Below are positions 34,501 through 43,658 of a stretch of 64,000 nt of DNA, in pieces. Source of the DNA: Bacillus sp. 1780r2a1 (lineage in GTDB: Bacteria; Bacillota; Bacilli; Bacillales; Bacillaceae_H); assembly GCA_024134725.1 (NCBI GenBank), contig CP099863.1, positions 318,001-382,000 on the forward strand, given 5' to 3'. The translations under genes were made by a program, and so were the position numbers. Under the pieces are notes generated by a model. The model did no database searches, had not been told where the DNA came from, and saw nothing but the letters and a program-made list of their open reading frames with translations. Positions within the stretch are counted from its first letter, which is position 1. Every line of letters begins with the position of its first letter.

Positions 34501-36037
34501 AGTAGATGAGCCTGAAAAACAGAGCCAAACGCCATATGCATACGAAATGATGGAAGACGGCAATATCGGTGTCTTCGGTTCATCAGGTTATGGGAAATCA
34601 TTCACTGCGATGACGCTTATGCTTAGCTTTGCAGAGTGTTATCAGCCAGATGAGCTACACTACTATATCTTTGACTTTGGAAATGGTACGCTGCTTCCAT
34701 TACGCCAGCTTCCACACACGGCTGATTATTTCTTAATGGACGAAGGACGCAAAATTGAAAAGTTCATGAAGATTATTAAGCAAGAGCTGGCCGAGCGCAA
34801 GCAGCTATTCCAAAACAGAGAAGTAAGCAATATAAAAATGTATAACCGAATTAGTCAGGAGAAGCTGCCGCTTATCTTTATAACAATTGATAACTTTGAT
34901 CTTGTAAAGGAAGAAATGCAAGATTTAGAAATGCAGTTTACCCAGCTTGTACGCGACGGCCAGTCGCTTGGCGTCTACATGATTTTTACAGCCACACGAA
35001 TCAACTCAGTTCGTCAGTCGCTTATGAATAACTTAAAAACAAAGGTTGTTCATTATCTAATGGATAGTTCGGAATCCTATACGATTTTAGGGCGCATTCC
35101 TTATGCGCTAGAAGCGATACCTGGGCGTGCGGTTATTAAAACAGATACGTCTTATTTCTCACAAATGTTCTTGCCAGCTGAAGGTGAAGATGACTTCACG
35201 ATTCTTGATAACATTAAAAATCAAGTTCAGGTTCTGAAAGAGAAATATGCAGATATTACACCACCAGAACAAGTGCCAATGTTACAACCTAAGCTTGTAC
35301 TGCATGAGTTCATGACCGATCGTCGTATCGTACGAGAAAGCGGTGTTATACCGCTTGGGTTAGATGAAGAATTTGTTCGTCCAGTTCACTTAAACCTAGT
35401 CAAGAATAAACATTGTCTCATTCTGGGGCCGACACAAAAAGGCAAAACAAACGTGCTTAAAGTGATGCTACAAACGTCCCTTGCACAAGGAATTCATCAA
35501 ATTGGTTTATTTGACGCAATTGACCGTGGCCTTTCTTCTTATGCTACGGAAGATGAAATTGCATACATTGAGACGAAAGAGCAGATTATGCAGTGGATAG
35601 AAGGAGCAGAAGTACGGCTCAAAAAACGAGAAGAGCGCTACTTGGAAGCGATTCATGATGGAACCGTTGGTGAGCTAACGTTTACACCGATACTTCTTGT
35701 AATTGATGGATTTGGACGGTTCCAGCAAACCATTGATACCTTGATGCAAGATCGTATTACAAAGCTTATTAAAAATTACAGCCATGTTGGCTTTAATATC
35801 GTTGCATCAGGAAGTCAAAATGACTTCTCTAAAGGGTTTGATGTATTAACGACTGAAATGAAGCAAATACGTCAAGCTGTGTTACTAATGAAAAAGTCAG
35901 AGCAAAACCTGATTAACCTAAACTATGACCGTAAAGAAGCAGATGTAAACCCAGGTTTTGGATACTATGTAAAAGACAATAAAGCAACACGTATTCAAAT
36001 TCCCTTATGTATGAGTGAAAGGAAGGTTCTAATATGA
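31553..36037 (+). CDS. essC: ESX secretion ATPase EssC/YukB
   Basis: The motor of the secretion system, 1494 residues. Residues 1-200 are FHA-like (FVNGQHISSVTELKLGD), two membrane segments lie at about 242-290, and three FtsK/SpoIIIE ATPase domains follow. The Walker A sites are GTTGSGKSEF (about residue 678), GSSGYGKSFT (about 1006) and GPTQKGKTNV (about 1290). The first domain has Walker B-type HLFLISDEFAEL. The N-terminal FHA and ATPase 1 are the best conserved; domains 2 and 3 bind substrate signals in relatives. AGGAGGTG precedes the ATG; it overlaps esaA by 4 bases. Confidence 0.96.
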   Translation: MSILWIFSGTTYQQLPINWDNFRQATVGNSSKETVTFFSYPFEKGVITISTTKDRKIVISQGNNELSQLSYYDSITLQESDQNLRFVLSPEKLHEDTYYIDYYHEINFSTVDDTADVYQPKENLIVHNSKEFSLLKTKAMWRIIPKDGNVFVNGQHISSVTELKLGDVIMWGAVTIELIEHDLLKVHSFTEFFTKLPKSKQPISEMKKKYPIYRRTPRMIYELPDEKVHLSFPAQDSDDNNRSLWLTILPPLVMLLVMGTVALIQPRGIFIIISVMMFTTTLVVSTVQYFRDKKQRKKRQERRRRIYTQYLENKRTELQELAESQGRVLHYHFPTFERMKYLTNHISDRIWERTLDSSDFLQMRLGTGTVPSSYEISLNTGDMANREIDDLLEQSQHMEKVYREVSQAPITAKLENGAIGLIGKSKTVKRELHQLIGQLSFAHSYHDVRFIFIFDESEYKDWEWMKWLPHFQLPHSFAKGFIYNEKTRDQLLSSIYELLRERDLDEEKGTGAFLPHLVFIVTNQQLIADHVILEYLEGEHPHLGFSTIFGAETKESLSDNVHTLIRYINEQEGDILIQKKKAVNIPFQLDEHRNEDNEAFARMLRTLDHQIGMTNSIPDSVSFLELFQAKEVDDLPIEKNWYTNESAKSLAVPIGLKGKEDLVELNLHEKAHGPHGLLAGTTGSGKSEFLQTYILSLAVNFHPHEVAFLLIDYKGGGMAQPFKNMPHLLGTITNIEGSKNFSTRALASIKSELKRRQRLFDQYEVNHINDYTDLYKQGDAEEPLPHLFLISDEFAELKSEEPEFIRELVSAARIGRSLGVHLILATQKPGGVIDEQIWSNARFKVALKVQDATDSKEILKNADAASITVTGRGYLQVGNNEVYELFQSAWSGAPYQQDDVYGTEDEVAIVTDLGLIPLSDVSSQQTKKKSAQPEIDVIVERIEEVQYNLGINRLRSPWLPPLENRLYRSAFKIEEREKFYIGLVDEPEKQSQTPYAYEMMEDGNIGVFGSSGYGKSFTAMTLMLSFAECYQPDELHYYIFDFGNGTLLPLRQLPHTADYFLMDEGRKIEKFMKIIKQELAERKQLFQNREVSNIKMYNRISQEKLPLIFITIDNFDLVKEEMQDLEMQFTQLVRDGQSLGVYMIFTATRINSVRQSLMNNLKTKVVHYLMDSSESYTILGRIPYALEAIPGRAVIKTDTSYFSQMFLPAEGEDDFTILDNIKNQVQVLKEKYADITPPEQVPMLQPKLVLHEFMTDRRIVRESGVIPLGLDEEFVRPVHLNLVKNKHCLILGPTQKGKTNVLKVMLQTSLAQGIHQIGLFDAIDRGLSSYATEDEIAYIETKEQIMQWIEGAEVRLKKREERYLEAIHDGTVGELTFTPILLVIDGFGRFQQTIDTLMQDRITKLIKNYSHVGFNIVASGSQNDFSKGFDVLTTEMKQIRQAVLLMKKSEQNLINLNYDRKEADVNPGFGYYVKDNKATRIQIPLCMSERKVLI

Positions 36038-38943
36038 CGGAACAGCGAAAATATATGCTTAAAGTGATCGTAGCTGTCATTTTCATCTTAGGGTTTCCTT
36101 CCCTTTTCTTTCAATATATTGGTGATAACCCGCTGAAAGTAACTGAAAACGCAACAAGAGCCATAGCTGTTGTAAATGAGGATATTGGTGTGGAGGAAGA
36201 AAAAGGTGAAGAGCCTATTCGTTTTGGACAACGAGTAGCAGCCATATTAGATAAGGACTCAGATTACGATTGGACAGTCCTAAGTCGAAGCGCAGCTGCA
36301 AATGGATTACAAAGTGGTAAATATGATGCGGTAATTTATATTCCATCGAACTTCTCAGAGAATATTTTAACGTATGATCAAGAGAAGCCGAAGAAAGCCA
36401 CATTCCAATACAAAGTTCAAAATCAATTAAATGCAGTTAATAAAGAAAAAGTTGTTCGTGAACTAGAGGATGCGACGGCCAAAGTAAATAATGATATGTC
36501 TTCTCTGTATTGGAGTTACGTATCGCAAGAAGTAGAAAAGGTTAGAGGCCAATTCGATAAAATTTTAGAAAAAGAGATTGCTTTCCAAAACACCATGGTA
36601 GCTTTCTATAAGCCTAATTCTAAAAATCTAGCTGGTGAAATTGATGATCAAAAGAAAATTCTTGAGCAAATTCAAACAAACGTAAAAAGTGCGCAAGAAG
36701 GCTCAAGTGAACGTAAAAATGATGTACAGCAGGTTGAAGAAAACTTAACAAATTTCATTGAATACGTTGAAGAATACAAAGTGTATCAAGAAAAACAAAA
36801 AGAAATGTTGTTAAAAGCTCAAACGGAAAGTGTGGGCGATATTCAAGAAGGAATTGCAACAATTTCTGAAGGGCAAAATGGTGATCGCGAGCAGTTTGAG
36901 AGTGAAGCAGGAAAAGTATTTGGGAAGCTTTCAACCGTGCAGCAGCAAATTGATGAGAACAAAGAAATGGTTGATAACTTGCAGGAAGCGACAGAAGATA
37001 AAACGTCTGGACAGCAAGATGAACTTAATCGTTTAAATCAGGATTTACTCAGCCAATACAGCCAAGTGACTGAGCAAACAACGCTAAATGAAGTGCAAAG
37101 TAAGCTGTCTACGCTTCGAAAAGATCTAGAGATACCACCTTCAAAAGGGGAAGAGGGTGAGACCCTACCGCCGATAGAAGATAATCCGGTCGTTCCTGAA
37201 GATGAAGAGGGTGAGGCGCCTCCAGAAGATAGCGAAGACTCTTATACAACGGTTCCTGTTGATTTAGAGAATCAACGTCAACAACTTCAAGGAATAAAAG
37301 ACGACCTTCAAGCGTGGAATGAAAACCTTGCTGCGTTACCGGAAGAGGAGCAAAATGAACGTGTGGCCGACACACAACAAAAAATTGCAGACTTCTCTAC
37401 ACGCTTACAGGGCGTAAGTGACCAGTTGGAAAACGTCACGGTTGAAGTTCCGAAAGCAGACAATGACAATAATGGAAAAGAAGAACTGCAAAAGCAAATC
37501 AAAGAGCTGTTAGCTGTCAATGAAGCGCTAAGAGAAAGAGTTGCGCAGTTAGAAGAAATAAACAATCAGCCTAATGGTGATGTGCAAACTGTTGTTAGCA
37601 TGATTACTAATAAGGAAGCCAAGATTTTATCGTCAAGTCAACTATCCGAAAGTAGAAAACAAAGGTTGGCTGAGCTGTTTGCTCCAGGTATTCAAACAGA
37701 GAATATGTCAAAGCTTTTCCAATATTATGGAGACCTTTCACAGTATGAACTAGCCTTAAATCGAGGTAATAACGGAGATCTTCAAGACGCTGTGTTACAA
37801 GATGAAGGTACCCGTCAGCGCATTCAAGCAATTTTGTATGGAGATGAGCAACCAAGCGTTATCCGTAAGCAGCTACAAAATAACTTATTATCAACAGCAG
37901 AAGGACTAGATTCATTCTCTTCATCTATGCAAGAGTTTACGGATTCTTATGGCCAGCTTATTGAAAGAGAGCAAGCATCTATTGTTGAAAGCTTATCAGC
38001 GCTTCAAGAAAAGGCAGGATCGATGAATGAGACGGTTCAAAGCGTAGCTTCTGAAAGTGCAGTTGAAGCTCCAACACAAGAGAATGCAGATGTTTCGAGT
38101 CTTGTGACTCTTCAAAAGAGTATGGGGCAAGAGTTAAAAGGAATGAATGATTTGATTTCAACTCTTGGTGAACGTCAATCAAGCGTTGTGGAGTATACGG
38201 GTGAACTGCAAGAGAAGGTTAATGAAGTACAAGATCAAGCAGATACGCTTAATAATAAATGGTCACAAAACGTAGATTCAACGAAGCTTGTGCGTGGCCA
38301 AGTATATCGCCTATTGAATAATACATTAGTAGATGGTCAAAACAATGACTATGTTTATGACTACTTAGCAAATCCCCTACAGGTAAGCGGTGAAGTACCA
38401 GCAGAAAAAACAAAGACTGTTCCACCGGTTGTGCTTCTTGTTATTATTCTTATCAGCAGTTTATTAATAGGTTACTTCAGTCATTACTACAAAAATGCAC
38501 CCCTTTTAGTAAGAGGATCACTCTTTGGGCTACTGGTAATGATTGTTGGTTTAATGATTAGTACGTTTAGTTTAAATATTTACTCACTGTCAGGAGAAAG
38601 GGCAATGGAATGGTCTATCTTCACGATTGTACTGTTACTATTAGCTTCAACTCTTGTAAGAGGAGCTTTCCTAATTGGTAATTTCGTAGGTTGGATTATA
38701 ACAGTGCTGATGATTTTATTCTTTATCACGCCGCTATTAAATCTAGCAATGCCGAATTTTAATTATGAAGATCCGGCTTCAAAAGTATATATGTCAATCC
38801 AGTACGAAACGACTTCTCTATTTGCAGAAGCGACTATTATTCTGCTTGGACTAACTGCTGTATTAACAGTTATCCCGTTTATCATTCGCATGCTCACATC
38901 CAAGGATAAACAAGCAGAAAGTGATGAAACGTATGAAGCATAA
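36034..38943 (+). CDS. esaA: ESX membrane protein EsaA/YueB
   Basis: A 969-residue polytopic protein. One membrane segment at about residues 9-28 (VIVAVIFILGFPSLFFQYIG), a very long extracellular coiled-coil region (about 30-790, with an acidic, proline-rich stretch around GEEGETLPPIEDNPVVPEDEE), then five or six C-terminal membrane segments. The B. subtilis counterpart is the receptor of phage SPP1. It starts inside the essC stop (ATGA). The extracellular region may likewise serve as a phage receptor here, as inference. Confidence 0.94.
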   Translation: MTEQRKYMLKVIVAVIFILGFPSLFFQYIGDNPLKVTENATRAIAVVNEDIGVEEEKGEEPIRFGQRVAAILDKDSDYDWTVLSRSAAANGLQSGKYDAVIYIPSNFSENILTYDQEKPKKATFQYKVQNQLNAVNKEKVVRELEDATAKVNNDMSSLYWSYVSQEVEKVRGQFDKILEKEIAFQNTMVAFYKPNSKNLAGEIDDQKKILEQIQTNVKSAQEGSSERKNDVQQVEENLTNFIEYVEEYKVYQEKQKEMLLKAQTESVGDIQEGIATISEGQNGDREQFESEAGKVFGKLSTVQQQIDENKEMVDNLQEATEDKTSGQQDELNRLNQDLLSQYSQVTEQTTLNEVQSKLSTLRKDLEIPPSKGEEGETLPPIEDNPVVPEDEEGEAPPEDSEDSYTTVPVDLENQRQQLQGIKDDLQAWNENLAALPEEEQNERVADTQQKIADFSTRLQGVSDQLENVTVEVPKADNDNNGKEELQKQIKELLAVNEALRERVAQLEEINNQPNGDVQTVVSMITNKEAKILSSSQLSESRKQRLAELFAPGIQTENMSKLFQYYGDLSQYELALNRGNNGDLQDAVLQDEGTRQRIQAILYGDEQPSVIRKQLQNNLLSTAEGLDSFSSSMQEFTDSYGQLIEREQASIVESLSALQEKAGSMNETVQSVASESAVEAPTQENADVSSLVTLQKSMGQELKGMNDLISTLGERQSSVVEYTGELQEKVNEVQDQADTLNNKWSQNVDSTKLVRGQVYRLLNNTLVDGQNNDYVYDYLANPLQVSGEVPAEKTKTVPPVVLLVIILISSLLIGYFSHYYKNAPLLVRGSLFGLLVMIVGLMISTFSLNIYSLSGERAMEWSIFTIVLLLLASTLVRGAFLIGNFVGWIITVLMILFFITPLLNLAMPNFNYEDPASKVYMSIQYETTSLFAEATIILLGLTAVLTVIPFIIRMLTSKDKQAESDETYEA

Positions 38944-39421
38944 TATAATCGGAAGAATCGCATTTATAGCGATTCTTCTCTTTCTATCTACGTCAAGTGC
39001 ATACGCAGCGGATGATACGCAAACACAAGTTCAAGATGTAGCACCGAATATCTTTCAAGATGAGAAGATAAAACTTAATCCGGATTCTCTTGGTCAAACT
39101 AAAAGAGAAGTAGAAAACATTCCTGAGGAAATAATAGGAATTTCATTTACGAATGAAGAGAAAAAGCCTTCTCTAAAGAGCTCCTTATTTTTAAATGATT
39201 CAACAACAAATCACTCCATTCAATCTCAAGTTGATAAATATGGTTTGTTTGCGTCACCTGAGTCACCTGTTCGGTCTTCACCAGTACAAGATGTACCGCA
39301 GGAAACAGGATTAAAACTACAGTGGGTATATCTATTATTGATTGGAATTGGATTGGTTTTATTATTTACAGTGCTTATTCCAAAATTAAAACCAGCTCAG
39401 ATAAATGGGAAGAATAAATAA
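38924..39421 (+). CDS. essA: ESX membrane protein EssA
   Basis: A 165-residue last component of the operon. It has an N-terminal signal or anchor (IAFIAILLFLSTSSAYA), an external part of about 90 residues, and a C-terminal membrane segment (WVYLLLIGIGLVLLFTVLIP). This matches EssA/YueC in size and layout. It overlaps esaA by 20 bases. GTG 38921, ATG 38924 and ATG 38933 are all possible; the AGAAAGTG at 38916 favours the last two. Confidence 0.85.
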   Translation: MKRMKHNIIGRIAFIAILLFLSTSSAYAADDTQTQVQDVAPNIFQDEKIKLNPDSLGQTKREVENIPEEIIGISFTNEEKKPSLKSSLFLNDSTTNHSIQSQVDKYGLFASPESPVRSSPVQDVPQETGLKLQWVYLLLIGIGLVLLFTVLIPKLKPAQINGKNK

Positions 39422-39465
39422 AAGACGCCACGTTCTCTATCAAAAGAACGTGGCGTCTTTTATTT
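39420..39465. terminator. Bidirectional rho-independent terminator
   Basis: AAAAGACGCCACGTTCT pairs perfectly with AGAACGTGGCGTCTTTT around CTATCAAA; T and A tracts follow on both strands. It ends the ESX operon and the opposing gene. Confidence 0.95.
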
Positions 39466-39470
39466 ATAAA

Positions 39471-39956
39471 TTAACCTCGTAAGCGGCTAAATCCTTCATC
39501 CATTAAATAGTCTTCTGCTTCTTCATATGACTCAAACGCCGCTTCTAAATTTAAGCCTGCATAAATATTCCATAATGAATCTTCATGTACAAGCAATAAT
39601 GTAGCTCCTTCAGGACCATGCCAGCGTTGTTCGCGCCCATCTCCGATTACCGCCTCTTCAATCATTTCCTGCTCAGGACGGTGTGAAAGACTATTAATTG
39701 ACTGCTCGATAATTGTACGTAGCTCTTCTTGTGAAAAATCACGGATGTTTACAAGCCCTTTATCATTTGTGTCGTATTCAGAAAGGTGACCAGCATATAC
39801 AAATCCGTTTCCGTTTGGATGCAAGTGATACACGATATTCTTTTTATCATAAACACTTTCATTGTATTGAAAATTTACGCGTCCAAGCGAAACATCTTTA
39901 CGCTCTAGTTCAGAGAAAGACGTAATAACGGATAGTTTTTCGTCAAAAGTAAGCAT
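39471..39956 (-). CDS. Conserved hypothetical protein
   Basis: A 161-residue acidic, cytosolic protein with no family I recognise. It starts MLTFDEKLSVITSFSELER, with a central sheet-like part (YHLHPNGNGFVYAGHLSEY) and a helical C-terminus (EAAFESYEEAEDYLMDEGF). No signal peptide, membrane segment or metal site is visible. GAGGTTAA precedes the ATG by 8 bases. A 16-base palindrome sits just upstream (39977-39992). Convergent with the ESX operon and unlikely to be part of it. Confidence 0.75.
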   Translation of the reverse strand: MLTFDEKLSVITSFSELERKDVSLGRVNFQYNESVYDKKNIVYHLHPNGNGFVYAGHLSEYDTNDKGLVNIRDFSQEELRTIIEQSINSLSHRPEQEMIEEAVIGDGREQRWHGPEGATLLLVHEDSLWNIYAGLNLEAAFESYEEAEDYLMDEGFSRLRG

Positions 39957-39976
39957 TCATTAACCTCATTTCAAAT

Positions 39977-39992
39977 TAGACTGTCTAGTCTA
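39977..39992 (-). promoter_or_regulatory. Palindrome upstream of the hypothetical gene (possible operator)
   Basis: TAGACT and AGTCTA are perfect inverted arms around a 4-base centre, 20 bases upstream of the ATG at 39956. TetR-family operators often look like this. No TetR gene is nearby, so the regulator is unknown. Confidence 0.4.
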
Positions 39993-40178
39993 TAATTTCT
40001 ACATTCGGTTGATTATATCATACTTCATTTGAAAGACGCAGACCTTTTCTATGAGAAGAAAGACTTGTAAAGAAGATTGATTCCTTTTCCCTAGAAAATT
40101 TAACAAATTCCTACAAAAATTTTAACGTTTGAAATTTATAATAAAAAGAGTCAAATAATAACTCTATAGGGGGAAAAA

Positions 40179-41348
40179 ATGTTGAAAAAAAGTTCAGCTC
40201 CTTTATACAAGGTACTGTTTCTAGTTACTCTATTAGTAGCACTAGTCATTAGCGGTCTGCCACTGCAGCATTCAAAGGCTGCTACTGCGATTGGCGTCTC
40301 ACAAGCTGTCTCATTACAAAATAACGCAATTCAAACAGTAGAAGGATACGTTGTCGGGCAACCAACTAGTACAACCACAGTTTTAACTAGTAATTATCCA
40401 AACGACTATGCACTAGCAATTGCGGATACACCAACTGAAAATAATCCAGCTAAAATGCTTTATGTTCAAATTCCTTCTACGTTTCGTTCAGGCTTTGGAC
40501 TCCAAACGAATCCAACGCTAAAGGGAAAGAAAATTTCAGCAACTGGGAATTTAACAGCTTATTTTTCACATCCAGGCTTAAAAAATGTAACGATGATGTC
40601 AAAGGAAACAAGCGGTACGACTAATCCAACGGAACCAACCAATCCACCTGCTTCGTCGGTTGAAGAATACTATTCATCTGCTGAAGGAAAGACGGGTACT
40701 GCATTGAAATCAGCATTACATAATATCATTGATGACCATACAGAAATCTCATATTCAGCAGTATGGGATGCACTTCGCAAAACAGATGAAGATCCTAATA
40801 ACTCAAATAATGTAATCTTACTGTATACTGGGCGTTCTCAAGGGAAGTTTACAAATGGTACAGGGATAAATGATTGGAACCGCGAGCACGTGTGGGCAAA
40901 ATCACATGGTGACTTTGGGACAACGATGGGAGCAGGAACAGACATTCATCATCTACGTCCAACAGATGTTACAGTTAACAGCACGCGTAACAATTTAGAC
41001 TTTGATAATGGCGGCAAAGAGCATACTGAAGCGCTAGGCAACTATTATGACAGCGATTCATGGGAGCCCCGCGATGCAGTAAAAGGTGACGTGGCACGTA
41101 TGCTATTTTATATGGCTGTCCGTTATGAAGGGGATATAAGCGACGAACCAGATTTAGAGTTAAACAACTTAGTGAACAATGGAAGTGCTCCGTATCATGG
41201 GAAGCTATCAGTGTTGTTACAGTGGCATCAGCAGGATCCTGTAGATGCTTCAGAGCGCCGTCGTAATGAGATTATCTACTCAGATTATCAGCATAATCGA
41301 AATCCATTTATTGACCATCCTGAATGGGTAAGCGCTATTTGGAACTAA
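40179..41348 (+). CDS. Secreted endonuclease I-family nuclease
   Basis: A 389-residue exported nuclease. A signal peptide (VLFLVTLLVALVISGLPL, cleavage near SKAAT) is followed by an OB-like domain (about 35-145, VEGYVVGQPTSTTTVLTS) as in YhcR-type nucleases, a short Pro/Thr linker (TNPTEPTNPPASS) and the endonuclease I domain. The catalytic core NREHVWAKSHGDF, then DIHHLRPTDVTVNSTRNNLDF, has the metal-binding His and Asn. It degrades extracellular DNA or RNA. AGGGGGAA precedes the ATG. Monocistronic, next to another secreted hydrolase. Confidence 0.92.
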   Translation: MLKKSSAPLYKVLFLVTLLVALVISGLPLQHSKAATAIGVSQAVSLQNNAIQTVEGYVVGQPTSTTTVLTSNYPNDYALAIADTPTENNPAKMLYVQIPSTFRSGFGLQTNPTLKGKKISATGNLTAYFSHPGLKNVTMMSKETSGTTNPTEPTNPPASSVEEYYSSAEGKTGTALKSALHNIIDDHTEISYSAVWDALRKTDEDPNNSNNVILLYTGRSQGKFTNGTGINDWNREHVWAKSHGDFGTTMGAGTDIHHLRPTDVTVNSTRNNLDFDNGGKEHTEALGNYYDSDSWEPRDAVKGDVARMLFYMAVRYEGDISDEPDLELNNLVNNGSAPYHGKLSVLLQWHQQDPVDASERRRNEIIYSDYQHNRNPFIDHPEWVSAIWN

Positions 41349-41356
41349 CAAGATAA

Positions 41357-41397
41357 GAAATCAGTGCATGACTCTTCATGCACTGATTTTATTTTTC
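41357..41397 (+). terminator. Rho-independent terminator
   Basis: AAATCAGTGCATG and CATGCACTGATTT pair around ACTCTT, followed by TATTTTT. Confidence 0.92.
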
Positions 41398-41465
41398 TTA
41401 GCAACAGGATTTAAAAAAAAGAAGCCGAATATAACCTATTGGATTTAAAAAATAGGGGGAATTGT

Positions 41466-43103
41466 ATGTACAAGCCAATTAAAAAGTTTGCATCACTTAT
41501 TGTTTTGTTAAGTTTTGTTACCGCTTTCATATTAGCGCCAACCAATAGCCAAGCGGCGGTAAATGGACAGTCGTTTAACTCGAATTACAAGACCTACTTG
41601 ATGGCACCGCTAAAGAAAGTAACGGAGTTTACTACGTGGGAAGCTTTTGAAAATGACCTTCGCAAGGCAAAGCAAAATGGGTTTTACGCCGTGACAGTAG
41701 ATTTTTGGTGGGGAGATATGGAGAAAAACGGTGACCAGCAGTTTGACTTCTCTTATGCACAGAGGTTTGCACAGGCAGCTCGAAATGCTGGAATAAAAAT
41801 GGTGCCGATTATCTCGACACACCAATGTGGTGGAAATGTAGGAGATGACTGTAACACACCTCTTCCTTCATGGATTTGGAATACTAAAACGGATGATAGC
41901 CTATATTTCAAATCAGAGACAGGTACAGTAAACAAAGAAACAGTAAATCCATTAGCGACAGATGTGATTACAAAACAGTACGGGGAGCTATACACAGCGT
42001 TTGCGCAAGCGTTAGCACCGTATAAAGACGTTATTCCAAAGATTTATTTATCAGGGGGACCAGCTGGTGAGCTTCGCTACCCTTCATACACAGCTGCTGA
42101 TGGCACAGGCTATCCTTCTAGAGGGAAATTTCAAGCATATACTAATTTTGCAAAATCAAAATTCCAAACGTGGGCTGTTAACAAGTATGGTTCGTTAGCA
42201 GGTGTAAACCAAGCATGGGGGTTAAATTTAACATCTATATCGCAAATTTTACCGCCTTCAGATGGAAATCAGTTTTTAAAGGATGGATATAGCACAAACT
42301 ATGGAAAAGATTTTCTAGAATGGTATCAAGGAGTTCTGCAAGACCATGCGAAGCGTATTGGAGCATTAGCTCATCAAGCATTTGATCCGGTGTTTAATGT
42401 ACCTGTAGGAGCTAAAATAGCAGGAATACACTGGCAATATAATAACCCAACAATGCCTCATGCTGCTGAAAAGCCAGCGGGTTATAATAACTACAGTACA
42501 TTATTAGACTCATTTAAAACAGCCAAGCTAGATTTAACGTTTACATGCTTAGAAATGGTCGATAGCGGCACATATCCTGAATATTCAATGCCAAAAACGT
42601 TGGTAAAAGAAGTTGCAAGCCTAGCAAATGCAAAAGGGATTGTGTTAAATGGTGAAAATGCTTTAAGTATCGGAAGTGAAGAGCAGTATAAACGCGCAGC
42701 TGAAATGACATTTAACTATAACTTTGCGGGCTTTACGCTTTTAAGATTCTATGATGTTATTAATAACTCAACACGTATGAGTCAGTTTAATCAGTATTTA
42801 AATATAAAACCGATTGCACAAACCATGGTTGTTAAAAATGCACCTACAGCGCCTGGAGAGAGTGTTTACATCGTCGGAGATCGTCCTGAACTTGGACAGT
42901 GGGACACAACTGCTTATCCAATTAAGCTCTCTTACAACTCAACGTACGGAGATTGGAGAGGAACTGTTAATTTCCCAGCCGATCGAAGCGTTCAGTTCAA
43001 AGCGATTATCAAGCGATTAGATGGCTCAGTAAAATCATGGCAACCAACCCAGCAGTATTGGAATGTCCCAGGAACATCTACAACATATACGAATAACTGG
43101 TAA
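41466..43103 (+). CDS. Secreted beta-amylase (GH14) with CBM20 starch-binding domain
   Basis: The enzyme releases maltose from the non-reducing end of starch. The 545-residue precursor has a signal peptide (FASLIVLLSFVTAFILAP, cleavage after SQA). The GH14 barrel follows, with HQCGGNVGDDCNTPLP, the acid Glu in GGPAGELRYPSY and the base Glu in LNGENAL. The C-terminal 100 residues are CBM20 (GESVYIVGDRPELGQWD). Size and layout match the B. megaterium and B. cereus enzymes. ATG 41466 follows GGGGGAATTGT; the frame opens 9 codons earlier without a site. Confidence 0.95.
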   Translation: MYKPIKKFASLIVLLSFVTAFILAPTNSQAAVNGQSFNSNYKTYLMAPLKKVTEFTTWEAFENDLRKAKQNGFYAVTVDFWWGDMEKNGDQQFDFSYAQRFAQAARNAGIKMVPIISTHQCGGNVGDDCNTPLPSWIWNTKTDDSLYFKSETGTVNKETVNPLATDVITKQYGELYTAFAQALAPYKDVIPKIYLSGGPAGELRYPSYTAADGTGYPSRGKFQAYTNFAKSKFQTWAVNKYGSLAGVNQAWGLNLTSISQILPPSDGNQFLKDGYSTNYGKDFLEWYQGVLQDHAKRIGALAHQAFDPVFNVPVGAKIAGIHWQYNNPTMPHAAEKPAGYNNYSTLLDSFKTAKLDLTFTCLEMVDSGTYPEYSMPKTLVKEVASLANAKGIVLNGENALSIGSEEQYKRAAEMTFNYNFAGFTLLRFYDVINNSTRMSQFNQYLNIKPIAQTMVVKNAPTAPGESVYIVGDRPELGQWDTTAYPIKLSYNSTYGDWRGTVNFPADRSVQFKAIIKRLDGSVKSWQPTQQYWNVPGTSTTYTNNW

Positions 43104-43144
43104 AAATCAAAGCACCCACGCTTTAACGTGGGTGCTTTGATTTT
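43102..43144. terminator. Bidirectional rho-independent terminator
   Basis: AAAATCAAAGCACCCACG pairs perfectly with CGTGGGTGCTTTGATTTT around CTTTAA, between convergent genes. Confidence 0.95.
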
Positions 43145-43658
43145 ATTTCCAATTCTCTTTAATAAACTCATCGCGGCCAGATTTAGCACGATCTTCTTTA
43201 TAGTGTTTAGGGTTTTTCTTATGAAAATCTTGGTGATAGTCTTCCGCTGCGTAGAATTCAGAGGCAGGAAGAATCGCTGTCACGATAGGATCCTTAAAGC
43301 GACCGCTGTTAGCAACGGCTTGCTTTGATTCTTCTGCTTCAATGCGTTGTTGTTCAGTATGGTAAAAAATTGCTGTTCGATACTGAGGACCACGATCTTG
43401 GAACTGACCGTCTGGATCAGTAGGATCAATTTGTGGCCAATAAAGATCTAATAAGCGCTTATAAGGAAATACGTTCGGATCAAAAGTGATTTGTACAGCC
43501 TCATAATGGCCGGAAGTACCTGATTTTACCTGTTCATAAGTTGGATTGTCTACGGTACCACCTGTGTATCCTGATACAATACCATGAATGCCTTCTAGTT
43601 CATCAAAAGGTGTAACCATACACCAAAAGCATCCACCTGCAAATGTTGCTTTTTCCAT
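43143..43658 (-). CDS. msrA: Peptide methionine-S-sulfoxide reductase MsrA
   Basis: A 171-residue enzyme that repairs methionine S-sulfoxide using a catalytic Cys in GGCFWCMVTPF; the DPTDPDGQFQDRGPQYRTAI and EDYHQDFHKKNP regions are also typical. It is cytosolic. The C-terminal recycling cysteines seen in some MsrA proteins are absent; the second Cys is the one in the GCFWC motif. GAGGGAT precedes the ATG. No msrB follows in this orientation. Confidence 0.95.
   Translation of the reverse strand: MEKATFAGGCFWCMVTPFDELEGIHGIVSGYTGGTVDNPTYEQVKSGTSGHYEAVQITFDPNVFPYKRLLDLYWPQIDPTDPDGQFQDRGPQYRTAIFYHTEQQRIEAEESKQAVANSGRFKDPIVTAILPASEFYAAEDYHQDFHKKNPKHYKEDRAKSGRDEFIKENWK

Noticed and set aside
36830-37036. 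Open frame inside esaA and similar ones in essC (33379-33651, 37109-37375)
   Set aside because: They are shadows of the long ESX genes, which have intact motifs and continuous homology.
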